Assembly (NCBI GenBank): GCA_949282305.1
Contig: CASDPB010000032.1
Span: 1 to 40,095 of the forward strand
DNA: 40,095 nucleotides
Direction: 5' to 3'
DNA from: an uncultured Lentisphaeria bacterium
Lineage (GTDB): Bacteria; Verrucomicrobiota; Lentisphaeria; Victivallales; UBA1829
Part shown: piece by piece, positions 7,817-15,128 of the stretch
How positions within the stretch are numbered: position 1 is the stretch's first letter
Layout of the letters: each line of letters opens with the position of its first letter
Program-made: the position numbers and the translations under genes
The notes under the pieces: generated by a model
Seen by the model: only the letters and a program-made list of their open reading frames with translations
Database searches by the model: none
What the model was told of the DNA's origin: nothing

Positions 7817-9667
7817 ATGGCACGTTTACCATTAATCATCAATGACCAGCGTTTGAAAACACTGGAAGGGTTACGGGAGAACTTCAACCTTACGGAACTG
7901 CTTGCGCGTTTCCGTGGAGGGCAGTTAAGGGCATGGCTGAATTGCTGGGATTTCAGTTCTGAACTGGAACAGGTGGAAGCCCTATCCCCTGACTTACCGG
8001 AACAGGAGCTGCTGGAAGCCCTGTGTCGTATCTTCGGAGTCGAAGGAGATGCGAAAGATCAAGCGCTGACCGCCTTCGGAGAAGAACAGGAGAAGCAGGA
8101 GGAGCAACAGCGCGAAGTGGAACGTCAGCGAAAGTTGCGAGAGCAGGAAGAACAACGTAAAGCGGAGCAAACGAGACCTTTGACTTTGGACGAAATTGAG
8201 TTCGACTGGCAGGAGGCAGAAGGACCGAAGATAGACCTCTTAACCAGTGGTGCGGACCGTTTTGTTGCGATTGAAAGCGAAAGTGGCTATTACAGAGGCT
8301 ATTACAGTTATAATGGCATTCAATGGGAACGGGCTAATCTAAAATGCAAAAATAATTACTCTTGTCACCTCTATTGCTGCAATGGGAATTTCATTTTAGA
8401 CTATGGCAGTACTCCTTATGTTTATTCAAATTTTACTCGTTGGAATAGAATAGAAATTGGAGATGATAAAATACATATTAATAAAATTATCTGGACTGGA
8501 GATCATTACATTGCTTTAGGCTCTGAAGAATATCAAAGCAGTTACGAAACTGGAACGTTCTTTAAGAGGACAGAAACACATTGGGTTTGTAACCCCATCA
8601 TTTATACGTCTGATGAGTTGACAGGTCCCTGGCATAGAGAAACTGTTAATTTGAACGGGGCTAAATACATATCCGATGGAGTCTGGTTTAACAATAGATT
8701 GTTTGCTTTTTATGGCGCTCCTTATGAAACAATCATCTATAGCGGTTCTACATTAACGGATTTAACTCGGCATAAGGAAGAACGTTCAGGATGCGGTGTT
8801 CGTGTATGGGCTAGAATGGGAAAATGCTTCAGGGGCTGTTTTACTACAGAAGGGGTTCCCAATGACAGTACACTTGTAACAGATGATGGTATTCATTGGA
8901 AGGCCTTAAAATATGGCATAGAGCAATTTGCCGATGCTAATCGCTTTATCATTGCTCATTTATTTATACTCAAAACGATGGCTTATGCTCATGATGGAAC
9001 AAGTATCGGTTTCCATGTTTCTCTAGACGGGATCAACTGGCGAAAGCTGAATGCTCCCTTGCAGATGGGTAAGATAGCTTACCTAGATGGCAAGTTGCTT
9101 ATCGCGGATGGGAACAAGCTCGCTGTCGGAACCCTGAAGATTGCTCATAAGGATAATACGTCAAGCTGTTCGACTCATTCCAGCAATACTTCAACAGAAG
9201 ATCGTGATTTGCATTACAACGTGGAACTCAATGCAGAAGAGGCGAAAACCGGAACGATCAAGGAAGTTACTGTTACACGCTCAGAGACCTGCTCTTTATG
9301 CTCCGGTTCCGGGCGTGAGTCCGGTGCCGGAGAAAGGAGCTGCACCAACTGCAATGGATGCGGCCTGGTGCAAGGAAGCAAATCCATCAAGGTTCGGATT
9401 CCGGCTGATGTCAAATCCGGTGCCAAACTTCGGGTTCAGGGACAAGGTAATGCCGGACGTGGAGAAGCACAACCCGGAGACCTGTATGTGCATATCACCG
9501 TCAGGGAAGAGTCTTCGATTCCACCTTCACAGACAAATAGTGTAGATCATACGACCTCATTGAAAGAAATTGCTGATGCGATGAATCCGTTAAAGAATCC
9601 TTCGGTATTGATTTCTCCAACAGCCGGTGTCGCCAAAGCCGTTAGTAATATACTCAAGAACAAATAA
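7817..9667 (+). CDS. Multidomain protein: N-terminal adaptor-like domain, coiled coil, Asp-box propeller, DnaJ zinc-finger/C-terminal domain
   Basis: A 616-residue protein; GGGAGA precedes ATG 7817. Residues 1-75 form a leucine-rich helical module (L-R-E-N-F-N-L, W-L-N-C-W, C-R-I-F-G-V-E) that I recall at the N-terminus of varied bacterial multidomain proteins. Residues 85-120 are a Q/E/R coiled coil. Residues 125-435 carry Asp-box-like repeats (Y-S-Y-N-G-I-Q-W, V-T-D-D-G-I-H-W, V-S-L-D-G-I-N-W). Residues 465-570 resemble a DnaJ C-terminal region. Two C-x-x-C-x-G-x-G motifs are present instead of the usual four, enough for one zinc site. The C-terminal-domain pattern I-P-A-D-V-K-S-G-A-K-L-R and G-D-L-Y-V-H-I-T-V follows. 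There is no J domain, so it should not stimulate Hsp70 in the usual way. It may present clients to the AAA ATPase encoded next; that is inference. Confidence 0.75.
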   Translation: MARLPLIINDQRLKTLEGLRENFNLTELLARFRGGQLRAWLNCWDFSSELEQVEALSPDLPEQELLEALCRIFGVEGDAKDQALTAFGEEQEKQEEQQREVERQRKLREQEEQRKAEQTRPLTLDEIEFDWQEAEGPKIDLLTSGADRFVAIESESGYYRGYYSYNGIQWERANLKCKNNYSCHLYCCNGNFILDYGSTPYVYSNFTRWNRIEIGDDKIHINKIIWTGDHYIALGSEEYQSSYETGTFFKRTETHWVCNPIIYTSDELTGPWHRETVNLNGAKYISDGVWFNNRLFAFYGAPYETIIYSGSTLTDLTRHKEERSGCGVRVWARMGKCFRGCFTTEGVPNDSTLVTDDGIHWKALKYGIEQFADANRFIIAHLFILKTMAYAHDGTSIGFHVSLDGINWRKLNAPLQMGKIAYLDGKLLIADGNKLAVGTLKIAHKDNTSSCSTHSSNTSTEDRDLHYNVELNAEEAKTGTIKEVTVTRSETCSLCSGSGRESGAGERSCTNCNGCGLVQGSKSIKVRIPADVKSGAKLRVQGQGNAGRGEAQPGDLYVHITVREESSIPPSQTNSVDHTTSLKEIADAMNPLKNPSVLISPTAGVAKAVSNILKNK

Positions 9668-9686
9668 TACAAACCAGGAGATGCCA

Positions 9687-11201
9687 ATGAAAGAAAAGAT
9701 GTCCGATAGTCTGCTCCGCTATATTGACGCGGGCAGACCGTTAATCTATATCAACCACTTCGACTTTGAAACCGTGGATCGGATGCTTGCGGAAGCCTTC
9801 CCGAAAGCCACGATTGCGGAATACTGCGATGCGGACGGCTGGGTTGACTTCAAGACCAAGCAGCCGCACGGTTCCACCCCCTACACCCTCCCGGAATTCC
9901 TGATGCTGTTCAACAACGACCAGCTCTATCAGGATCGCAAGGAGTATCTCGTGGTGCTCAAGGAGATTCACGACTCCATCGGAGACAAGCAGGTCTATTC
10001 GCTTCTGCAATCCATTGCCCGCAGAAAGTTCATGCGCGAAGACTCCAAAGGCTACAATGTCACGGTTCTGATCGTGGACAGCAAACTGGTGATTCCTCCG
10101 GAACTGGAGAAGCTGATCACGATGGTGGAACTGCGTCCGCCGCAGGAAGAGGAGATACGGGAACTTCTGAACGGTATCGCTGCGGAAAATCTGCTGACCA
10201 TCGACGACGACTCCATGACCGAACTGGTGATGGCGTTCAGCGGCCTCTCCGTCTTTGAAATCAAACAGATCGCCAACCTTGCACTCGCCACGGATGGAGA
10301 GATCAGCAGACACAGCAAGAAGCTGATCCTGTCCGAGAAGAAACAGGCGATCCAGAAGTCGGGGCTTCTGGAACTGATCGAACCCGGAGATCTGGAAATC
10401 GGCGGATTGGAGAACCTGAAGGAGTATCTGCAAAACAACAAGGCGGTCTTCAACAATCCCGGTATCGCCGCTTCTCATGGAATCGACATGCCCGCCGGAG
10501 TCATGATCGTCGGTATGCCCGGATGCGGAAAGAGCCTGACCGCAAAGTGTATCGCCAAGGAGTTCGGGGTTCCGCTGCTGCGTCTGGACATCGGCCGACT
10601 GATGGGAAAGTATGTCGGTGAGAGCGAAGAGAACCTTCGTAAAGCCATCCGGGTCGCGGAAGCCACGACGCCCTGCATTCTCTGGATCGATGAGATTGAG
10701 AAAGCCTTTGCCGGGCTCGGTTCCGGAGGAGAGGTGACGACCCGTCTGTTCGGTCAGTTCCTCACGTGGATGCAGGAGAAGAAGAGCGCGATCTACGTGG
10801 TTGCCACTGCGAATGACATCTCCAATCTTCCCCCGGAGTTCCTGCGTCGCGGACGGTTCGATGAAATCTTTCAGGTGCGTTTCCCCAATATCAAGGAGCG
10901 GGAGGCGATCTTCAAAATCCAGTTGGAGAAACGGAACGGGAAACAGCTTCCGGACGGAGTCGATCCCCATGCTCTTGCCGCGATGCTGAAGGATCAGGAC
11001 AACTATTCCGGTGCGGACATCGAGAGTATCGTCAAGGAGGCGATGAAACGGGCGTTCGTTGACGGACAACGGAAGGTCACGCAGCAGGACTTGCAGGAGA
11101 TCATCCGAAACACGAAGTCAAGCTATCAGTCGCAGAAGGAGAAGCTGGACAAGATGCTTGAGAAACTGAACAGTCTTGGAGTCAAGCCAGCAAGCCGTTA
11201 A
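9687..11201 (+). CDS. Ycf46-type AAA ATPase
   Basis: A 504-residue protein. AGGAG at 9676-9680 is well spaced from ATG 9687, preferred over the in-frame ATG at 9681. The N-terminal 230 residues match the degenerate first domain of Ycf46-like proteins (L-I-Y-I-N-H-F-D-F-E and an L-R-P-P-Q-E-E-E-I segment). A canonical AAA module follows: Walker A G-M-P-G-C-G-K-S-L-T-A-K, pore-type G-K-Y-V-G-E-S-E, Walker B I-L-W-I-D-E-I-E-K, sensor 1 V-A-T-A-N-D-I, arginine fingers F-L-R-R-G-R-F-D-E, and the C-terminal helical lid. No protease domain is present. It is likely a hexameric remodeller working with the chaperone-like and propeller proteins upstream; substrate unknown. Confidence 0.85.
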   Translation: MKEKMSDSLLRYIDAGRPLIYINHFDFETVDRMLAEAFPKATIAEYCDADGWVDFKTKQPHGSTPYTLPEFLMLFNNDQLYQDRKEYLVVLKEIHDSIGDKQVYSLLQSIARRKFMREDSKGYNVTVLIVDSKLVIPPELEKLITMVELRPPQEEEIRELLNGIAAENLLTIDDDSMTELVMAFSGLSVFEIKQIANLALATDGEISRHSKKLILSEKKQAIQKSGLLELIEPGDLEIGGLENLKEYLQNNKAVFNNPGIAASHGIDMPAGVMIVGMPGCGKSLTAKCIAKEFGVPLLRLDIGRLMGKYVGESEENLRKAIRVAEATTPCILWIDEIEKAFAGLGSGGEVTTRLFGQFLTWMQEKKSAIYVVATANDISNLPPEFLRRGRFDEIFQVRFPNIKEREAIFKIQLEKRNGKQLPDGVDPHALAAMLKDQDNYSGADIESIVKEAMKRAFVDGQRKVTQQDLQEIIRNTKSSYQSQKEKLDKMLEKLNSLGVKPASR

Positions 11202-11216
11202 AAGAGAACAGAGTTC

Positions 11217-11579
11217 ATGGGAAAAGACAGAGTAAATAGCATAGCGTGTTGCGGATGTCTGCTGGGCTGTCTTGCAGCTATTGTGTTTACGATTATTGGA
11301 CTTGCGTCAGGATGGCGTATGAGAGACCCGCGACCGCTTCTTATTCTGATTCCTTTATTCGGACTCTTCTGTGGTAGTATTCCCATGACACTGTTCAGTT
11401 CGGACAGGGATATGCGGTGGGGGGCTGGCTGTCTTTGTTATTCCGTCCTTGGTCTTGTAAGTATTGTTTCACTCTTTGACGCAGAATCACGCTCTGTGGC
11501 ATGGTGGGGATTTGGCTTTATTGGTTTACTTGTCCTGATCGGAAGTATAGCGGGGGCAGTACGCAAAAACGATGAATAG
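11217..11579 (+). CDS. Small multi-pass membrane protein
   Basis: A 120-residue protein from ATG 11217, 15 bp after the AAA ATPase, with only a weak purine-rich ribosome-binding site. About four hydrophobic segments are visible: residues 10-30 (C-C-G-C-L-L-G-C-L-A-A-I-V-F), 40-58, 70-86 and 93-112, with the tail R-K-N-D-E. Cysteines cluster at the N-terminus. I do not recognise a family. It may anchor the operon's cytoplasmic machinery at the membrane. Confidence 0.6.
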   Translation: MGKDRVNSIACCGCLLGCLAAIVFTIIGLASGWRMRDPRPLLILIPLFGLFCGSIPMTLFSSDRDMRWGAGCLCYSVLGLVSIVSLFDAESRSVAWWGFGFIGLLVLIGSIAGAVRKNDE

Positions 11580-11586
11580 AATAGGT

Positions 11587-11615
11587 CTTACCTGTCGCTC
11601 GCAGCGACAGGTAAG
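11587..11615. terminator. 13-bp perfect stem with 3-nt loop inside the operon
   Basis: CTTACCTGTCGCT and AGCGACAGGTAAG pair around the loop CGC, 7 bp after the membrane protein stop and 30 bp before the next start. No T-run follows, so it may act as a partial terminator or as an mRNA processing or stability element rather than a full stop. Confidence 0.45.
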
Positions 11616-11644
11616 CAGATACAAAAACAAAAGGAGCATGTGAC

Positions 11645-11821
11645 ATGGCACAGTATCAGGCATTGGTGGAGTACAAGAGAATCGTCAAGGGACAGACCTC
11701 TGTTCATAACATGAGAGAAATCGTTTCGGTGGATATGAAGAATGTTCAACTTGTCAAAGGAAAGATCAAGGCCAAGTATCCGAACGACAAGATTATGTTC
11801 GTAAATGTCGGGTGGAAGTAA
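11645..11821 (+). CDS. Small hypothetical protein (58 aa), single-repeat relative of the secreted 142-aa protein
   Basis: A short frame with a strong Shine-Dalgarno (AAAGGAG) 8 nt before ATG 11645, ending TAA at 11821. The sequence shows strand-helix-strand spacing: A-L-V-E-Y-K-R, then I-V-S-V-D-M, then G-K-I-K-A-K-Y-P-N-D-K-I. The last part resembles Q-L-K-A-K-F-P-G-A-T-I-R in the secreted protein at 13191. It has no signal peptide. Likely a small folded domain of unknown role, co-expressed with the operon. Confidence 0.6.
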   Translation: MAQYQALVEYKRIVKGQTSVHNMREIVSVDMKNVQLVKGKIKAKYPNDKIMFVNVGWK

Positions 11822-11841
11822 CTGGCAGGAGGAGAACATTT

Positions 11842-12075
11842 ATGGCGGTACAAAAAACGCCTTGGACAAGAGTCAACGCCAAGGTTTGCTGCACCTGTGA
11901 ATACTGGGATGGGGAACGGGAACTGCAATTCCTTCCGGGAGTGAGGTTGAACGCGATCCTCGCCCAGTTCAATCCACAGGGGCGCTGTCAGGCAAAGATG
12001 AACTGTCTGATGTCTTACGACAACCCCGGAGCGGCATATTGCGTGACCTACAAACGGTGGCACAAGTTGCCATGA
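11842..12075 (+). CDS. Small cysteine-rich protein (77 aa)
   Basis: Start ATG 11842 follows AGGAGGAGAA with good spacing. The protein has clustered cysteines: V-C-C-T-C-E-Y-W-D-G near the N-terminus, then G-R-C-Q-A-K-M-N-C and A-Y-C-V-T-Y towards the end, a pattern fitting a small zinc-binding fold. It is basic with aromatic residues. Family not recognised. It is 13 bp upstream of the EcsC-family gene. Confidence 0.65.
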   Translation: MAVQKTPWTRVNAKVCCTCEYWDGERELQFLPGVRLNAILAQFNPQGRCQAKMNCLMSYDNPGAAYCVTYKRWHKLP

Positions 12076-12088
12076 AGGAGGTATGAAG

Positions 12089-12718
12089 ATGAGTGAAGCT
12101 GAAGAATCAAAAGCATTGCAAGTTGCAAACTGGTTGACGGAGAAAGCAGTCGGTGGAGTCGGCCCTCTTTCCAGTGCGGAAGAACTGGCGTTGGAATATC
12201 TGAATGATTCGAGTTATGAAAGTAACGATAAGCGTGTGGATAGCCTAATTAAGTGGGAAACCTCCAAAAACTTCTCTACCGGATTCATTACAGGTCTTGG
12301 AGGCTTTGCGACATTGCCTGTTGCGATCCCGGCATCCTTAGGAGCATCTTGGGTGTTACAAGCTCGAATGGCTGCTGCTATCGCTAGAATTTATGGACAT
12401 GATCTTAACGAAGATCGAGTCAAAACATTGATTCTTTGTGTTATCATCGGACAGGATATTAAAGAAGTCTGCAAACAGGCTGGCATAAAAATCGGCACCA
12501 AACTGACTTATGTTGCCATCAGGAAACTTCCCGGTGAAGTGTTGAAACGAATTAATCAGGCAGTGGGCTTTCGTCTGCTGACCAAAGCTGGTGAAAAAGG
12601 GATTATCAATCTGACCAAACTTGTTCCTGTCGTTGGCGGTGTTGTGGGTGGAACGTTCGACGCAGTTACCTGTGGAATTACAGCGAAAGCCGCTCGGGAG
12701 GCTTTTCGTCAGAAATGA
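12089..12718 (+). CDS. EcsC-family protein
   Basis: A 209-residue protein; AAGGAGG (12074-12080) is 8 nt before ATG 12089, which is better placed than ATG 12083. The core F-I-T-G-L-G-G-F-A-T-L-P-V-A-I-P-A-S and the following Q-A-R-M-A-A-A-I-A-R-I-Y-G-H-D-L, plus the C-terminal V-P-V-V-G-G-V-V-G-G-T-F-D, are the signature of the EcsC family named after the third gene of the Bacillus ecs ABC-transporter operon. The molecular function of the family is unclear; amphipathic or hydrophobic segments suggest peripheral membrane association. Its stop overlaps the next start as ATGA. Confidence 0.75.
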   Translation: MSEAEESKALQVANWLTEKAVGGVGPLSSAEELALEYLNDSSYESNDKRVDSLIKWETSKNFSTGFITGLGGFATLPVAIPASLGASWVLQARMAAAIARIYGHDLNEDRVKTLILCVIIGQDIKEVCKQAGIKIGTKLTYVAIRKLPGEVLKRINQAVGFRLLTKAGEKGIINLTKLVPVVGGVVGGTFDAVTCGITAKAAREAFRQK

Positions 12719-12939
12719 GTACCTGCTTCATACGGCTCCCCGGTTTCTTCCGGAGGAAGTCAGAACCGAGATACTACCGTGTATGCTGTTCTGAATGCAG
12801 TTATACGGAAACGGTGGAGTTAAGCAGAGAGTGCGATGAACCGGGAGAACCTCGGAAGGTAACGATACTTCCAAAGGTCTGTCCTGTATGTGGAGCTGGT
12901 GTTACATGCAGGCATATTCCGGTCTTGCTCCGTTACTGA
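12715..12939 (+). CDS. Zinc-ribbon-like small protein (74 aa)
   Basis: Translationally coupled to the EcsC-family gene through the overlap ATGA at 12715-12718. Cysteine pairs C-C-S-E-C and C-P-V-C-G, plus a later C-R-H, suggest a zinc ribbon with an intervening charged loop (E-C-D-E-P-G-E-P-R-K). No family recognised. A short terminator-like hairpin lies 35 bp downstream, so a transcript may end here. Confidence 0.6.
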   Translation: MSTCFIRLPGFFRRKSEPRYYRVCCSECSYTETVELSRECDEPGEPRKVTILPKVCPVCGAGVTCRHIPVLLRY

Positions 12940-12974
12940 CTGATCGGATGATGAAGTTGAAATAGAGGTAAAAC

Positions 12975-12999
12975 ATCCCTGTAAACACAGGGATCTTTT
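12975..12999 (+). terminator. Intrinsic terminator-like hairpin
   Basis: ATCCCTGT and ACAGGGAT form an 8-bp stem around AAAC, followed by CTTTT. It lies after the zinc-ribbon gene and would end or reduce transcription before the secreted protein gene. Confidence 0.5.
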
Positions 13000-13078
13000 G
13001 ATTCGAGATCAGGCGAAAAGCGACCGTGTAGGCATAGAGGGGTAAAGACCGTAGTTATAAGCTGTTAATTGAGTTTAG

Positions 13079-13177
13079 GACAACTCAGGGAAAACCGCTC
13101 TGGACTATGCCCGTGAGTGGAATCGTTCTGATCTCTACAAACTGTTGGAATATTATGGAAAGAAACAACATAACTGA
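13079..13177 (+). pseudogene. Ankyrin-repeat remnant
   Basis: In the frame starting after an in-frame TAG (13076-13078), 32 codons encode G-K-T-A-L-D-Y-A-R-E-W, then D-L-Y-K-L-L-E-Y-Y-G, the hallmark of one ankyrin repeat followed by a C-terminal cap, and end with TGA at 13177. There is no start codon. It looks like the last repeat of a deleted ankyrin protein left between operon genes. Confidence 0.55.
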
Positions 13178-13190
13178 AGCATAGTGGTAT

Positions 13191-13619
13191 ATGAAAAGTA
13201 CATTCACTATAGCAATCACGACGATTGCAATCTTCTTAGGCTGCATCTCGTCTGTGATGGCGGGACGGGAAATCGTTCCTGCTGATGTCACAGTCAAAGT
13301 GCAGTACCAACTGAAGATGGACGGTTACAATTCATGGACGACAACGAACGCTTCCTTGAGAGGAGCGGTCGCTGAATCCATGATGGTCGGCCAGCTTGCA
13401 GCCAGACATCCCAACGGACAGATTCGCATTCTGTCGGCATCCTATGGCAAGACTATTGCCCATACTGTCCGCTATCAGATGAAGCGGGGAAAGTCTGCCT
13501 GGACGAATGGAACCGTTACGTTGAACAACGCCCTGACTGAATCCATGGCAAAGAATCAGCTCAAAGCGAAGTTCCCCGGTGCAACCATCCGAATCCTGAG
13601 CTTCGTAAAAAAGAAATGA
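13191..13619 (+). CDS. Secreted protein with two tandem repeats
   Basis: A 142-residue protein from ATG 13191 (weak Shine-Dalgarno). Residues 1-24 are a typical signal peptide (K-S-T-F-T-I-A-I..., cleavage after V-M-A). Two copies of a roughly 48-residue repeat follow: V-K-V-Q-Y-Q-L-K, W-T-T-T-N-A-S, A-E-S-M-M, Q-I-R-I-L-S in the first and V-R-Y-Q-M-K-R, W-T-N-G-T-V, T-E-S-M-A-K, T-I-R-I-L-S in the second. The repeat is a strand-strand-helix-strand pattern, also suggested in the cytoplasmic 58-residue protein at 11645. Likely periplasmic; function unknown. Confidence 0.7.
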   Translation: MKSTFTIAITTIAIFLGCISSVMAGREIVPADVTVKVQYQLKMDGYNSWTTTNASLRGAVAESMMVGQLAARHPNGQIRILSASYGKTIAHTVRYQMKRGKSAWTNGTVTLNNALTESMAKNQLKAKFPGATIRILSFVKKK

Positions 13620-13634
13620 CTAAGGAGAGTTCCC

Positions 13635-13913
13635 ATGCGATTACCCGTAGCGGAAGACAGGAATTGTTTTACAACGAGACTCAAGTACAGACTCGAACCG
13701 AAGAAGCTGGCTCAACAGCGGTTTGACTCCTGGTGGAAAAGTGAGGAACCATATCGAATGCAGAGAAGTGTAATTACCAGTATCAATGGGTTTTATCTGA
13801 TCCACCGCATGGTAATGATTCCTTACCCGCCTCCGATATGGTTTGCCAAGTCGAAACTGCGCCCCGATCAGATCGCGTACCTTGAGAAGCGCAGAACGGA
13901 AGCTGCTGAATGA
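13635..13913 (+). CDS. Small basic hypothetical protein (92 aa)
   Basis: AAGGAGAG is well placed before ATG 13635, 15 bp after the secreted protein. The protein is basic and aromatic (F-D-S-W-W-K, M-V-M-I-P-Y-P-P-P-I-W-F) with no recognisable motif or signal peptide. It is the last gene of the rightward operon; a bidirectional terminator follows. Confidence 0.55.
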   Translation: MRLPVAEDRNCFTTRLKYRLEPKKLAQQRFDSWWKSEEPYRMQRSVITSINGFYLIHRMVMIPYPPPIWFAKSKLRPDQIAYLEKRRTEAAE

Positions 13914-13936
13914 ATCAAAAAAAGAACAGTCTGCCA

Positions 13937-13965
13937 ACCGGGACACTCGCTATGAGTGCCCCGGT
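13937..13965. terminator. Bidirectional terminator between convergent operons
   Basis: ACCGGG-CACTC pairs with GAGTG-CCCGGT around GCTAT, with one mismatched pair. A run of A on its left (13918-13923) gives a U-run for leftward transcription a short way downstream. It lies in the 57-bp gap between convergent genes. Confidence 0.55.
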
Positions 13966-13970
13966 CTGGT

Positions 13971-14282
13971 TTATGCTTTGAACCGCAGATGACACTTGGG
14001 ACAGTGGTACAATCCGATCACATTTTCGTCGATCAGTTTACCAGCCTGAGCGCCGAGCAGACCTCCGGAGGTGACACCCCAGAGAAGATTCAGAATACCT
14101 CCTGCGACAGCACCGACGGTAGTTCCAACAACTCCCAGTGCATTTCCCATACGGGCACCACGAACCATCCCGACGACAACAACAGTTCCGCCAGCAGTAA
14201 TTCCGGTTGCAGTTCCAACCGTACTAGCGCGATGAAGCGGATTCGCAATCGAGGCACATTTCGGACAAAAGACTTTCGCCAT
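13971..14282 (-). CDS. Zinc-ribbon, glycine-rich hydrophobic protein (103 aa)
   Basis: Start ATG 14282 follows AAGGAG; the frame is open further upstream but without a better start. The N-terminus has F-C-P-K-C and the C-terminus Y-H-C-P-K-C-H, which together could form a zinc ribbon. Between them is a long glycine/valine-rich stretch (G-T-A-T-G-I-T-A-G-G-T-V-V-V-V-G and G-V-V-G-T-T-V-G-A-V-A-G-G-I) typical of glycine-zipper membrane segments. Family unknown; membrane association is inferred. It is last in the leftward cluster, after a terminator-like hairpin. Confidence 0.6.
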   Translation of the reverse strand: MAKVFCPKCASIANPLHRASTVGTATGITAGGTVVVVGMVRGARMGNALGVVGTTVGAVAGGILNLLWGVTSGGLLGAQAGKLIDENVIGLYHCPKCHLRFKA

Positions 14283-14312
14283 AGTAACGACTCCTTCTTT
14301 CAGTTGATAAAA

Positions 14313-14332
14313 CCGGCGACCGAGGCCGCCGG
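14313..14332 (-). terminator. Intrinsic terminator-like hairpin after the DUF932 gene
   Basis: On the minus strand CCGGCG and CGCCGG form a GC-rich stem around an 8-nt loop, followed by TTTTATC. It would end the leftward clamp/nuclease/DUF932 transcript and separate it from the 103-residue protein. Confidence 0.45.
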
Positions 14333-14398
14333 GGTGCGAGGTACTCTGTCGTTTGCACCACTTCCGACAGAGGGCGTGCCAGGGTGAATACCCATGGA

Positions 14399-15124
14399 CT
14401 ATTTCCACAGTTCCGCCGGTTTGCCGTCCAGTCCGAACAGTCGGGTCAGACTGCGGTAGCACTGGTCGGCACGGGCAGGACTGTACTTCTTGGCGGTTTC
14501 GGTGAAGGCGTTCAAAAGACTCCACCGGGTCGGTTCCGCAAACTCCTCGTGCCGGGGATATTTGAATTCATTCCAGACAGTCAGAATATCACATGACGGA
14601 ATCGCATGACATTCCGCCGCCACCACCAGCGAAGCACGAACTTCATCATCATTGAGTTCATCGATCTTCAACTCCTCTGCTACATTTTCCAAAGTCAGAA
14701 ACTCCAGTTCCAGAGCGTTCACAGCTTCCAGAACCAGACCGTTCAGTTCGATCCGGGAGGTATGCCGACGCTTCAGAACCGTACTCCCTCCGAAGCACAA
14801 ATTACTGCACACGTGGACACTGAGCCCTGCGGACAACCCAACCGCAATCGTGCGATCATGACTGTTGCGGATGCCGATGCAACGGCTCCACTCCATGCTC
14901 GAACTTTTGTTGATCCGGATCATGCCGAACATCCGCTGTCCGTCACGGGCCAAGCCGTACTGCTCGTCAAGAATCGTCCAGCGATGCGCTTTCACGACAT
15001 CGGTTACAGCGTCGATCACTTCGCTGTGCGGAACCGGCCTCCAGCTCGCGGTAGCGGTCGGCGTCGGAACCATTGCGATCTCGTCACGCCCGACGAACTT
15101 CCCTTCACACATCGTCAGTCCCAT
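14399..15124 (-). CDS. DUF932 family protein (phage/plasmid-like)
   Basis: A 241-residue protein; GGAGGT lies 6 nt before ATG 15124 (a tandem ATG at 15127 is only 3 nt away). The sequence fits the DUF932 family found on phages and plasmids: an N-terminal W-R-P-V-P-H-S-E-V-I-D segment, Y-G-L-A-R-D-G-Q-R-M-F-G, and S-M-E-W-S-R-C-I-G-I-R-N-S-H-D-R followed by G-S-T-V. The C-terminus is helical with W-S-L-L-N-A-F-T-E. The family is thought to act in mobile-element DNA metabolism, but its biochemistry is unknown. It is coupled to the upstream nuclease gene (stop at 15129). Confidence 0.75.
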   Translation of the reverse strand: MGLTMCEGKFVGRDEIAMVPTPTATASWRPVPHSEVIDAVTDVVKAHRWTILDEQYGLARDGQRMFGMIRINKSSSMEWSRCIGIRNSHDRTIAVGLSAGLSVHVCSNLCFGGSTVLKRRHTSRIELNGLVLEAVNALELEFLTLENVAEELKIDELNDDEVRASLVVAAECHAIPSCDILTVWNEFKYPRHEEFAEPTRWSLLNAFTETAKKYSPARADQCYRSLTRLFGLDGKPAELWK

Positions 15125-15128
15125 CATC

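Noticed and set aside
9741-11069. A 442-codon minus-strand frame opposite the AAA ATPase gene.
   Set aside because: Its translation has no motif or sensible start, while the plus strand encodes a canonical AAA protein.
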